Shown here piece by piece: positions 1 to 12,527 of a stretch of 64,000 nucleotides of DNA. Made by a program: the position numbers and the translations under genes. The DNA lies in assembly GCA_036345935.2 (NCBI GenBank), contig JADWOT020000008.1, positions 8,574,156-8,638,155 on the forward strand. Direction: 5' to 3'. The stretch's first letter is position 1; the number at the start of each line of letters is the position of its first letter. Under the pieces are notes generated by a model. It did not search any database. It was not told the DNA's origin and worked only from the letters and a program-made list of their open reading frames with translations. This DNA is from Taenia hydatigena (Eukaryota > Platyhelminthes > Cestoda > Cyclophyllidea > Taeniidae).

Positions 1-3000
1 TGACGCTAACCCCCTGAATTGTTCTGCTCTTGGCACCGCACTTAAGCGTGCAACACGAAGCTATTAACTGGATTCTGGTGGGTTTTGTATGCGCAGCACA
101 ACCTGGCACTGATAAAGTAGGTCATACGCGTACTGACCAGCAAACTTTTCAGCCGAGACAAACTGTTCTCTCAAGCACCACATTGGGTGAGCAAAATACT
201 GGAAATGTTGGTTTTGAGTAAAAATAGGTGTATTTTATTGTGAATTGCTTTCTGTATTGTGTAGGGAAAAGTGATGTGAATGTGAATCTAATTTGCTTCG
301 CATAGGATAATGCAATTAAACATCCGAGATTCAGACCCTTTAAAACTTCGTTAGCATGGGAGTGGGCAATAAACACACAATCCGTTGCGGCTTTCAACAA
401 CCAACTTCCCGCTGCATCACAGCCCTTAGGCATCAATCAGACCAAGTGGAATTAAAGTGCAAGAGAAACCGTGTCTACCCAGGCGAGAATGGACACTGTA
501 GCTAGTTGGGATTGGTTAGAGCTAAAACAAGGCTCAAAGTGAAAGTGGCTGACCAGAGTTAGTTGGGCGCAAAAACATCCTAAAAATAACGTGCGAAGAG
601 CCAGTGACCTTGATCCCCCCATGCGGAGGTGTCGACCACATGCAAGTGTGTGCACGCACCGCGGGCAAGATTTGATGTTGGCGAGGTCCATATGCTAATC
701 CAACCGTCATTCAACTAGTGCATGCCATCCACATGTGGTGAGACTGTATTAGCATACAGGACCCTGGCGATCGAAATTTGCATTTTAAATTTACTTAGTT
801 CTTACGATTCAGGGGACAAAAAAGTGATCCAGTTCATAACATGTTGGTTGAAGTCAACTTGAAAGTTTGACCGACTGCCACTGATTTTCTGTGAAGTTTT
901 GTGGACCTGTAGAATTGTAGACTGAGTATAAAATTATTTAAAAATCAGAACAGTGGATGGAGTTTTGTGGATCGGCAGGATGTAGAAGTAGGTTGCCTAA
1001 AGGTGGACGCCTCACATAAGGCCAAGGTAACTCCATCTATCTACAGGGTTGTCCCTCTGGTCACAGACCATAGCTGGTGCACTTCAATTCATGCGAGTTG
1101 AGACAGGACGTGAATGTTGAGATCCATAAAAGCACTTGATCTGGGAGAACCTTCACAACGGCCTCACATTGCGAAATGCAATTTATCTTAAATAACATGC
1201 ATTGCAACTGGCTTCATGGCAGGTAACCGTCTTCAACTCACGCTTAAATAATTGCGTAGCCATACAATAAAATGCAGCTTTTTTAATGCCGGAGTCAAGT
1301 TGGATACGAAGTTTTAGCACAAAGCTGGCCTCTTACGAACGGAGTTCGCGTCTGTAATGTGCAACGACAGTAAGAATGCGTTTGAATTCACAAAAACTGC
1401 GCAGATTTTGGAAGCTAAGGTTCAGAGAGCCTCACTTTTTCAGGAATTCAAGGTAAGGACGGTTGAATGACGATGAAATGAATTTTACGCTTCGCAATCT
1501 TAAGGTTGGAGCTTATGGATACGATGAGCGAGGAAGAAGAAACACCCGAAAAGTGAGTACTTTATGTGACTTTCTCGTTTATCCAAAACTTGTGGTTACC
1601 AAGGTACGGTCACAATTACAGTTTTCAACTTCTCATGCATTCAGAGGTAGTTATAATGTCACTACTGCCCCGATGTATGATCAGTATAATCGGTAGGCAT
1701 TTCCAATTCTCGTAGACTTTGAAGCCGTTGAATACACCAGTTAAGCACTCATTTCCCAAACAACAGCACAACCATTTCAAAATTTTATTTATGGTTACAT
1801 AACAAAACTTTTAAAAAAAATAGGGTGATCTAGCCTAGCAGTTGCATTGGGGTTTGGGGGACGTTCAAACTTCCTGGGACCTCATTTATGATTCTACCAC
1901 GCTTTTGATAAAATGTGTCCCTCCAATGACAAATACAAAAGTGAAAATTTGACGTCAGCTTTTTCTAGTGAAGATTTATATCACATCACTTTAGGCTGAT
2001 GTGCATTTTCTTGCATCAAAAGAAAACAATTAATGTGTACGTCGGCAAATAAAGGATAAAATGCTTTAAAAATTGCAGTTTTGTTTTTTTTCCGGAAAAG
2101 TGCTATAGCCTCTAGGCCATGTGAGCACTAGAAAATCTGCGGTTATTCTTGACGGAGTAAGGCCCAGTGGAACTTCTGGCACAGTAGATCTATCGTGTTC
2201 GGCACTTAATTTGGTCTACTCACGCTATAAATGACCTCCACACGCACTGGCCATGCAGGTCTGTATAACTGCTCTTGAGCGGCCAAAAGTCTGGGCTTTA
2301 TTCATCATTTGACCCCCAAAATTAGGGATTCGAGTCTCTGAAACTCTCGATAACATAAAGGTGAGCACAATCAAAGCAGTAATGCTTGTTGATGTAATGT
2401 TTCAGAGTACTAGACGGTGAAATAGGGTCAGGCTCTCTAACCTGACGCTTACCTGAGTCTTTTAGTCAGTCGGCCCAATTGTTGCATAACCTGGGAACTT
2501 TTGACTTCAATGCAGCCTTAGGATTAAGGAACTTTTGAAAAATACGGGATGCTAAATGCTCCTATAAAAACTAAATATGGATGCAGATCATCATTGGCAT
2601 TTAACTCAGGTCCATTAGTGAAATTTTAAACTGTCTTCCACGAAAACATTGAGCAAGGTGTTACTTGATAGGGCACGAGAGGACCAATGTGGCAACAACA
2701 CCGTTGAAAATAAGTTTACTTTTCCTTGAACACTCCAAACATGATTGATAGCTTCACCTCGTATCTTTTGCTTTAAGAGTAGGCGTATATTTTGTTTCTA
2801 ATATGAAAAATCTGAATGCTGCATCAGTAGCGCAAGTTGCTCCAAGACGTTGGACAACCTTGGGTGTTGAAAAATTTGTCGGTCGGCTGTGGTCATCCAA
2901 TGAAATTGTCCTGCACGCGCCTCGAACACTGTTTTGCGCTACGTGGCCAGTTGCGTCATCGTGTCAGCCTCCCCATTCGGCCAATCCGTAGACAATGCGC

Positions 3001-4669
3001 CTCTGTTTAGACACTGATTGGTCATCTGTTGTCAATTTTGGCAAATGTAAATAACAGAATTTAGATTGTGTCTGCTAGACTAGATAATCCTCAACTAAAT
3101 ACGCCGTAAATTAGTTACTTCAGTGATGCGTTAAGAGGACGAGATCCTTTAGGATTTATAGCATAAACTTTTTGTTGAAATAAATTCATATAGATTTTAG
3201 TCGTGCTTAGCCTACCCCATCGACATTCATTGAAAGCTAGGCAAGAGCATAATGTTTTACCCTTTTTCAGCTGAAAAGTACCATTTATGATAATTGCCAG
3301 TGAGCTGCTGACTTTTACGCAGTTTATGGCATTCTGAAATATGGCGAACATCAAACCGTTAAAAACTCTATGCATAGATGTAAAAATCGCACAATCATTC
3401 GCTGTGTGCAAGGTCCATAATGCATTTTATTACAACAGAATCTAGACTGGGCGACTGAAAGGAAGTATTTTGGGAAGACGCAACTGCACATGTTAGCAAT
3501 AACTACATGTGCTCCAAATTCAGTCCAGAAGTACAACCACCAAGGTAAAAGAGAACTGTGAAACCGATACTCATCTATATTTGACAGCTTTAGTTTGAAG
3601 AGCCATTTCATGGCTCTGATTGGTACGATATATATGCGTACACCGTTGAGAGCCATTTACGACAGAATAGTGCAGCCTGAAGCCTATCCTGATTGACTGG
3701 ATTACTGTCCAATCAGAGGGGCGCACACAAGCGCCTATACCTAGAGCTCCACTCAGACAAGCGAGCACTTGATTTTTACACGCTGACTGGTAAGCTTGTT
3801 GATTTGTGCGGTTTTTTTCCATGCCAAGCGAAATTCCAGGTCGGCCTTAATCCATCTTTTGCATATTACCTTACTGCATTCTCTAAATCCATGGTGCTAT
3901 CGTGCGGCCTCTGGTCTACGAGGCGGTCTCATGATCTCAATTTTGCCTCCTCATTCCACCTAATTAATGCTTGTACAAGTGTGAAATGTTCTTAAAATAA
4001 CGTTTTACTTGGGTTCTTATGACACAACCGCAGGAGTGATTGCATAAGTGTTTGATTTCCTAAATAAATACTTTCAGCGGCGTCTGGTAGCCAACCGTAT
4101 GCAGTTCGATGCAAAAAATAGCTTGGTTGCTATTTCACTTCACGCTGTTTACCACTGATTATAAATGGGGATTGAATATCATTGTTGACCATCCCTCTGA
4201 ACCTCCAATTAGGGCAATTAAATAGCCAGTTAAATGAGTATTTTACACCTCTACTTCTAGATTTCTCCATCATGAATTTTGAATTGTTTCACCTCTTACA
4301 TTTTATCTCTGTGAATATTATGGCCCTTTGCCAACTTTTCAATTTGTTTATCGTGTACGCGCCTATAATGCATGTACATCCGAACTCTGCTCACTCAAAG
4401 TTTGGTGACCTAGCAGTAGTCGCGAGTGGACGCAGCTCTCCGTGTAGGCTCTACTTCCTATTGATTATTGATTTTCGGGGTGCGTTCTGCGGTCGATATT
4501 AATGCTGCTTGCACAAAATCTGACTAGCAAATCGATAAATAGGCAGCACACTCAAATGCTGAATACGAAAGCTAAGCAATAGGATTCTAGTTTTTTTGTT
4601 TCATTTGATGCACAACCAGATTTGCCTAAAATCTTTTCATGAGTCCTGAAAATGCCTCCTGTTTTACAG
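1..4669. other. Intergenic region upstream of innexin A
   Basis: No exon could be supported on either strand. Open frames here are short, lack flanking splice signals with matching phase, and resemble no family I know. I looked for the innexin exon hallmarks (a Tyr-Cys-Trp first-loop end and a Tyr-Tyr-Gln-Trp segment) and found none, so no further innexin copy is seen upstream. CCAAT-type pentamers occur at 2981-2985, 3017-3021 (reverse), 3619-3623 (reverse) and 3709-3713, which could belong to a distal promoter or an untranslated first exon of innexin A. That last point is inference. Confidence 0.5.
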
Positions 4670-4706
4670 CAACTTAACAGTAGAACCGGAAAATCCTCTC
4701 AGCGAC

Positions 4707-7700
4707 ATGATTGAATCGACATTCCTAGACTATCTCACCAAATTTAAGGTGACAACCTATGCAGGAATCGAAGATTTCGCAGACAAGTTCAACTTCATTT
4801 ACACGGTGATAGTCCTCTCCCTGTGCACCGTCATTATCACTGCTAAAAGCTACCTCCTAAAACCCATAGCTTGCTACATATCCACCGAAATAGGTGGAAC
4901 CAACCTGCTCAACTATGTTGAAAACTACTGCTGGGTACAGGGAACAATCCCTATCTCATATGCCAGCAAAATGCCGCAAAATGATGCCGAATGGGCGGAA
5001 CTGGAGAATGTAAAAATACGTAAGTCTCGCTATTTACCCGTTCAATAAGTGTTCATGTTACTTAAAGTGTAATTGAGTTGCTCGCCTTATTAGTTTTTCG
5101 ACTAACTAACCTGCTATTATTTTTTTATACTACCTCCTTACGCATGGATTTTAAGTGTATGTGGGACTTATGGCCTTGGCTATGGCTAGAGGAATGGCAT
5201 TTAGTTTCCATGAGATTGAAAGGGCAAAATCCATGCGTTTCCATGTACACATCCAGCAATATTTGGAGGCAAAGGTTATTTCAAGGCTTAGTGTAATACT
5301 AGTCGATAAATTTTGAGCAGATAATGTGGGAACATTTGCTGGTGATTATCATTCCATTAGCAAACGATCAATTTGCCTAGGCAAAGGTAAGGGAATCTTT
5401 TCACTATCGATAAGGCCAGATGCACCCTCAGGATTGGCAATTCTTGGTGAAATTGCATTGAACTTCTTGGGCTTTCTGAGGTACCATTGTTGACCGTGTC
5501 TTGTAATCAAGAGACATGCTTTGGTCAATCAATCTTGATGCACAGCTTTGCTTCAGATTTCATTCTAGCCTGAGAAAAGAAGGTATGAATTACTTGAATG
5601 ATGTTTGAGTTCATGGTCATCATTAATTGTATGTGGTGCGGTCAATTGCGTTGTTTTCTTGAATGCCTGATTAAAAGTAGTTTATTGAAAAGTTCCCTAG
5701 CAGTTTCTCACACAAAGCATACACTTAGCTGTTTCACAAGTTAATTGAATAAACGTACCCAAAAACAAAAATACTTGAAAGTCCTTCAATACTTGTACCT
5801 TGAAATCTCATGGAGATTCGAACATCGTCGTCGACACTTTATTTTTCAATTGGGTTCAAAACATCACCGACAAGTAGTAAAAGCTTGATATCGTAAATGA
5901 TTTCTTGAGGGTTGAGTAAGTGTACTTTAAATTGCGATAGATGAGGCCCCACTATTTTTATTTTGAATACTCTGTCAACTTTGAGTGCAGAGGTGGACTC
6001 CCTTCAATGACCTCGAGAGTGATTGATCATTATGAGTTTATGTTTTAAAACGATTCACTTTTTAAGTTAATTACAAAATATTCCAACTGATGTAGGCACA
6101 AACGTAAAATATTGTGCAAAAAGGGTCTACTCAATCGAACAGATTGAGTAGTTATAGTTGAGGCTACCTTTCAATCTGATTTTTAATCAAGGAAAAGGAT
6201 GGTGTTTTAGTTGTTGCTCTGTTAGCATCATCCGTTTGGAAGGTGGGAAGACGGGTTGCGTTTCCCCTTTACACACCGACTGTGTCGTTTAAATGGACAA
6301 TTTGATGTAATTGTGAAGAAGAACTCAAGATGGCAATTCTCAGTGCGTGCTTAATTTTATAGTTTATTACCAGTGGGTTCCATTTGTGCTGGGTCTCCAG
6401 TGCTGCCTCTTCTACACCCCACGCCTCATCTGGCAGGCGATCTGCTACAATCGCACCGGGACTGATTTGGAGAACCTTATCAATCAGGCTGTAACAGCCA
6501 TGCATAGCGACGAAAAAGGTCGCCAAGGCGCTGTGGACACCATTGCAGAGGGCATTGAACACCTTCTATTCCAAGTAGGTTTCCATTTTACTTGTTCATT
6601 CTACATTATTCCCGCACCACCTGATCTATGTTCCTTTGAAATCTAGAGATGATTACAGATAGTGGTCTTCGCCAACGAAGCTAACAGAAGAAGTGGGTAT
6701 TGCTTGATTCCAACTTAGACAAAGGCTTAGTGACGCAGTGAACCAAAATTTTCGTATCAGTGCCTTGCATGTGGTAGCACCGCGACCTTTGATCGCGTCC
6801 TGAAATGGCTCAAATTGATGTGCTCTCAGGAGTCGGACATTTCTACTTTCTCGGTGAATGTAGGCACAAGGATTTGACTGTTTCTAGATTTATGGGAAAG
6901 AACAGATATTAGGGCCACATCACAATCAGTTCATAAGCCATGTGATTGGTTCGAAAATGCAGCAATGTCTCCAACACTGGTACATTTAACTGCAAAGGGA
7001 AGCTTACTAGTTCTACCTATTCATAAGCCACATCCTGCTACAGGGTCAGAAAAGAGCTATGCTGGGTCGTGACGACTCGAGAGGTGGTGGTCGAAGTGGC
7101 ACGGACTCAGAAGGCGAGAAAATGTTAGACTACTCGGCCGAAAAGCATCCCAGACGCAACTTTGCAGCCCAAAGCGCACGTCTTCGCGTTTTTTCAAAGC
7201 GTCGTGGCAATTATATTGTGCTGACATATTTGCTCATCAAAATGCTCTACCTCGCCAACGCCATAGGTCAGATGTTTTTGATGCAACACTTTTTGGGTTT
7301 CAACTCAACATCAAGTCCGCTCTTTGGGCTCAGCGTACTCAAAAACATTATCAACGGTCACGACTGGCAGATGACACAGATATTCCCCCGTGTTGGCTTT
7401 TGCTATGCCGAAATGAAGATTCTCGGTGTCCGCGTGAATGGTGTGACTGCACAGTGTGCCCTACCTGTAAATATGCTCAATGAAAAGCTCTACATCTTCC
7501 TCTGGTGGTGGATTCTGGCAGTAGCTATTATCACTGCGATCTATTTACTCCTTTGGACAATTCGAATCTGCACAAAATCGCGTGAAGTGGACTACATTAT
7601 TAAGTACATCAGATTCGCTGATGATGTTCCTCAATTCGATGAGCGTGATGTCGACGATTTTGCCCTTCGCTTCCTCCGTCACGATGGCATGTTCCTCATT

Positions 7701-7952
7701 CGAATGGTTCGCTTGAATGCCGGTGACGTTGTTGCAGCCGGAGTTGTAAACGCCCTCTGGTCCCGATATCAACAGCGCCTCGAGGCGGGGAACCGCGATC
7801 CCCTGACTAATAATATACGTTCTAACATTGGTTGGTCTGCTAACCTCGAAAAAGGTGGAGACGATACCACTGTGAGAAACAGGGCGCCCGAAATGGCTCC
7901 CGTTGACTCGAAGGAGACGCCTTACCCTCATCAGCCCAGAAGTATTGTATAA
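4707..7952 (+). CDS. INX: Innexin A (gap-junction channel protein), three coding exons
   Basis: Coding exons are 4707-5019, 6363-6574 and 7044-7952, giving 477 aa. Splice phases agree (phase 1, then phase 0). Innexins are four-pass membrane proteins that form invertebrate gap junctions and hemichannels. The product has TM1 at about residues 30-50, first extracellular loop cysteines C56 and C75, the family signature YYQW at 106-109 opening TM2, TM3 at about 232-257, second-loop cysteines C295 and C313, and TM4 at about 325-347. Segments such as FPRVGFC and TAQCALPVN are typical of flatworm innexins. The start at 4707 is chosen because it lies shortly before the conserved N-terminal helix and follows an acceptor (ttttacag, exon from 4670), so a 5' untranslated intron or trans-splice site is likely. 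The cytoplasmic loop carries about 50 extra Gly/Ser/Arg-rich residues (about 181-228) not found in innexin B. The C-tail is charged. Family assignment is very secure. Confidence 0.93.
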
Positions 7953-8196
7953 TTCATTATTTACTATTATTCCAAGCGCACGCACACCTGAAGGTATCAT
8001 AAACGCTCAAACTCCACATTGGTTTTTTCGTTGATAATGTGTTGAAAAGATCACAATGTTTTTTTACGTTTGAAACTCCTCACCATCTCTCTTTCCTGCA
8101 CAACCGTGATTACCTTGCCTTTCTGAGAGCTGCTATTTTCGTAACAAGAAACTTTTAGTAAGGTGTTTATTCAGAAGCTCTTCTTGAATCAACCCG

Positions 8197-8202
8197 AATA
8201 AA
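8197..8202 (+). terminator. Polyadenylation signal AATAAA for innexin A
   Basis: A canonical AATAAA lies about 245 nt after the innexin A stop codon. It is the first canonical signal seen downstream on this strand, so it is the likely 3' end signal. Confidence 0.55.
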
Positions 8203-9956
8203 TAAGAATAATTAGTCAAAATATTAATTGTGTTATTCTTTTGTATTCAAATTGAGACAAACCACGGATTTCGGAAAAGCACGCGAGTAGACCTTTACAT
8301 CTTGCCTGCTTGTGTGATTGCCTTGCAGTTTGAGCACTGAAGGGAGCAATTTATTCGTTCACCACCCCTTTCCTACGGCCATCCCGGTAACGACCAGGCT
8401 GATTGCCTTCTGTCATCTGTATTATTTCAGATTAATAGGGGGCAGTACAGTCTTAAGGGGGGCTGGAAGGGTGGCTTCTGTCCGCTTCGGAGAAATAAAT
8501 GTTCTCACCAAGCACGAGGTTTGAATTTTATTCCCATCTCTCTCTCCCAAAAGGTGCATTTAGAGCAACACAAGTTTCACACTGGATACTTGAAACATCT
8601 TTTTGCGCCTTAGCCTTGTTCACGACGGTAAAAGTAGTGACGCGCATGGGTTCTATCCGGCGGACGTCTCGAGGAGTTGGTTCCATCTTCTACCCGGTGG
8701 CAGAAAACGGTATTCGGGGAGCTATAAAGCGTAGATCCGAGACCAACATTGTAGTCACAATGTTGCCACTGTGATAGGAGGGCGTTTCGAAGGCGGGAAT
8801 TCTGATTCGCATTGCAATTCGGTTTTGGTTTTAGAAATTACAAGGCGTAATACCCTACAGGTCATGGCTGCTAGAATTTCAAGTAATAGCACTGGAGCAT
8901 GTGATAAAAGCTCCGTATGCAATCTAACTGTGAATTATTTCGTATTCACTCCTGCCAACAATCTCCTCTTACCCTGCAAATAATTCAAGTGGTAGACTTT
9001 GACGCATCATCCTCGTCACACTTTTCAAGACCTGACAGCCGGATGGTTTAGATGGCATTTGTCATGCTGCACCGGCCAACGCTCCAGTACGGAAGTAGAG
9101 GATGACTGGCGGGTCCCTATGTGGGAGGGCTTTTGGCTTGGCATTAGTGAGAAGGAAGTGAGGCTGTCGGTGCCTTCAGTTTTTTTGTCAGGTAAGCAGG
9201 CCAGAGACTGATCTTGTTCAGTGTTAAGTTAAGAACCTTAGTTTTCCTCACGGCCGGGTTGACCTGGCATGATGATTCACCATAAATTAGCTTAGCACAA
9301 TGATTAGTAGTTTCTTTGATTCAGAAAACGCTACAGCACTTCGCTGTCACAAAACATTTCCAATAGCTGAAAATGGGTGGGTGGGCCAGAATGGAACTAT
9401 GCGCTGGATATTTGCATAATCCAAATCGACGAGCTTGCACTCCCACGGGCACAGTAGCCTCAAGCGAACAGATGACCGTTGAGGTCACGCATGACTGCAA
9501 AATCAACATCGACACACGCAGGCCCTAGCCAAGAATGCGGGTGAAGCACGCGTTCACCGTCTCAGAGCCACGTCTGCAAGTCATGGATGCGATTCACCCT
9601 TTCCACAGAGCAATTGCTACTGCACCACGTGCGTGTGCTTCTTTTGCGCCACTATTGCACTACTTCCTTTATGCACCTTAGATACAGCCTTAATCATGAA
9701 GTTGTGTAGTGATCATAACAGTCAGGCCATGTGAATACTTGTCAGAAAAAGTAAACGCTCCTAAGTTCCAATTGAATGCAATATAAATGCATATTCAAGG
9801 CTCAAAAGGAAGTGTTAGCCAGGCATCAATATTTGCATTTACTCTGCTGAGCACAGAGACCTAAACTCATTTTAAGGAAGACTTTGAGGCGTGAGGTGAC
9901 TACGCCCACGCTTTAGGAGCAGTTGGGGTGGTTCAGAGACATGGAACAGCACAAAT

Positions 9957-9972
9957 ACACACACACACACAC
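9957..9972. repeat. (AC)8 microsatellite
   Basis: Eight uninterrupted AC units in the spacer between innexins A and B. Probably neutral and length-polymorphic. Confidence 0.85.
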
Positions 9973-12279
9973 GCATCCATACATGCAAACAAAAGCATAT
10001 CTACAAACTCGACTGCATTTGAGGGCCCGACGCAAATACACAAAGACTTTGTGGTGCAGTGTGACACATGTGGTGACTCACGCAAGTCCGGACTGCTACT
10101 TCAACGGAGGTTAATGTTGGCATTCGCGCACGTAGGTGCTGTGCGTGGACCCAAGGTGCGACAGTCTCATCTGTTCCGGTACCTATGGCCATCCACGCAC
10201 GCATGCGCAAAAGCAGGAGAGGAGGGCACGCATGGCCCTATCCATCAGCCCATCAACATTTTCTGCAACGTTTTAATCCAAACACTGGAGCGTCCACCGA
10301 GTCGTCATCATGATTGACCCATTGTGGATTCACAGAGGAACTATCACTCACCATTTGCACATGTTAAGTTTAAAGTGTAAAGTAGGGAAGAGTACGTGAA
10401 CTTCGTCATTTAAGTGGCAAAAGTTTGGTTTGAAGATAAGTCTGATGAGAGTTTGGCGCAAGGTAGTGCTACTCTACAGGACACGGAATTCGGCTAACTC
10501 GAGGTAATTATTTATTGAACAGTACCTAGTCACAAGCAGAATAATATGATTTCACTTTTATGATGAGTGAATCTGAAAAACAATGTGTAAATGAATTCTT
10601 TCAGAAAGCTGTGGTTTAGATCCCACGCAAGAGGTGTGGCGTAACTGTTCAGCACTCACGGTTCCTGCACAAATAGCCATATGAACGTGTCAGCATCGTC
10701 TTGATAATAGTTTTAGGTAAGAGACTAGCATGAGAGAAAGAACAGCTCTTCTTTTCTGTGGGCCCAATTGCTTAATTTCAGCTATTGTTGTGGTAGGAGC
10801 AGGAGCCTCGCCATTGATTGCATGCCACCGCCCCATTGGAGGCGCCAACATGACGCAAGAAGAGTCACAACGATGTGACGACAATTCTCCACTCCATAAA
10901 GCGCTGCATTGAAACGTGTCAACACGCCACATGTTTAGCCGCCTAACCACTCTTAAAAACCCACGTCTCGGTTTAATTTTTTCACCGTTCACTTGCAGTT
11001 TCCCATGACTGTGACGATTACCAGGAGGTGACCGAGGTTGTTTTAAACCCACGTAACAGCCGTGCCTCGAAGTAACGTTGGGCCATTGGCGGCGAATTCG
11101 GTGGATAAGAACGGCCTCGTAATTACCACCACATGAATACGATTTCCATTGAGCAACATAAAAAAGAAGAAGCCTTACGAAGGTTTAGGGATTTAGGTTT
11201 CTTTTAGTTTCATTAAATATATAGCACGAAAGCCACCCCACCGCCAGCATTAAATCTTCAAGAATAGCCGGTTTTATCGTCAAAATGGCGGGACATTGAA
11301 ACTACGCAGACATCTCAAGCCTGATAATAAAAAGAGCTTAAGTCCAAGTCGTGCTATACTCAAGTCTAACGTCACCGCACAGTTCCATACAACTTTTTTG
11401 TGGTGACCTCTCAAATGAAATCCTAATTCAGTGCAAAATTCACAGATGTTTCTTACTTTCATATTGACTGGAGTCTACTGGCATAGAGAAAACCTGGGAC
11501 TCACACATTAAATGGGATCGAAATACTTTACTAGCAATGAATTTTTTGCATACAGCCTATGGTTGCGCAAGGGCAATCTGTATTTTAGTGCTCTGCCACC
11601 TCTTTAAGCGAGAAAGAGGTAAGTAATTAGATTAAGGGGCGAACCACAGGCACGCCCAAGACGGTACCCGTCTATACCTCGCTAGTGATGAAGGACCCTC
11701 AACAGATGCTGTAGTGGCTTGCGTTTTCATCTCAAAAGAAGATTTTACCGTTCAAAAATGTAATCCTGGTGACAAGTAAAGCCATTTCATCACACGCCGA
11801 GCTTAAGGAGGCAGTGATTTCGACTTTACCGATTGTATGACCTTAATCTGCAAAGGAGCTAATAAGCAAAGGCTGCTAACCAGCCAGTCATCATAGAAGT
11901 TCGGCTCTAGTAAAATTGCAATGGAGTCAGAATAACCTATACTACTTTTGATGGAGAAGTGGATAATAACAACGATGAGTAAAATTACAAAGTAAAAATC
12001 ACCACCAAACAATTGTGAACTCCAAATTTTGCTCATCGAAAACTCAGTATGAATTACATTTTGGAATTCCTTATAAGGAATACGAATACGAACATAATAA
12101 AGCCACCATAAGGATGGATTGTGCAAATATATCTAATTTGTTGCCCTAATCAGCATTTGTAAAGCCGAATTTGAGCGAGCCAAACGACCACATATCGATA
12201 CCACCGGCTTTCTCGCATTTGGTTTTTATGGAGCGGTTTAAGGCGTAGCTGCAACCAAGATTACATGGACAACCCTTGT

Positions 12280-12343
12280 CCAATCAGTGTTCAACACTGC
12301 AGACCAATCACCTTGCGACTCCTTAGCCAAGCTCGGCGATTGG
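12280..12343. promoter_or_regulatory. Cluster of three CCAAT boxes upstream of innexin B
   Basis: CCAAT occurs at 12280-12284 and 12304-12308, and its reverse complement ATTGG at 12339-12343, about 185-250 bp before the innexin B start codon. NF-Y-type CCAAT boxes commonly sit at this sort of distance from transcription starts. The clustering is directly visible; promoter function is inferred. Confidence 0.4.
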
Positions 12344-12527
12344 TTAGTCAGCAAATTCTTCGAGCAATCATGTCCGCTGTTTAGCACTTCATTGCACCCT
12401 TGGAACGGCGCTCCTTCCGAGCATTATTCAGTCATTAGGGTTTGAGCACTACTTGTTTTAACAGTCTGATCGACTTAAAAAGTTACTGATTCAATTCCCT
12501 TGTGTTTTTTTGGCTTCCAACCTTAAA

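Larger units (their letters stand above)
7953..12463. other. 3' UTR of innexin A, then spacer before innexin B
   Basis: After the innexin A 3' UTR there is no supportable gene up to the splice acceptor before innexin B. Open frames, including a 120-aa one on the minus strand near 10690-11052, have no recognisable domain and no phased exon partners. The stretch holds a short AC dinucleotide run near 9957 and CCAAT elements near 12.3 kb, listed separately. No transposase, reverse transcriptase or RNA gene was seen. Confidence 0.5.

Noticed and set aside
7545..8000. 151-aa open frame on the minus strand
   Set aside because: It is antisense to innexin A exon 3, whose plus-strand protein is clearly conserved. 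The frame is a coding shadow.
10690..11052. 120-aa minus-strand open frame between innexins A and B
   Set aside because: No recognisable domain or flanking splice structure; a similar-length frame is expected by chance in a 4.5-kb spacer.
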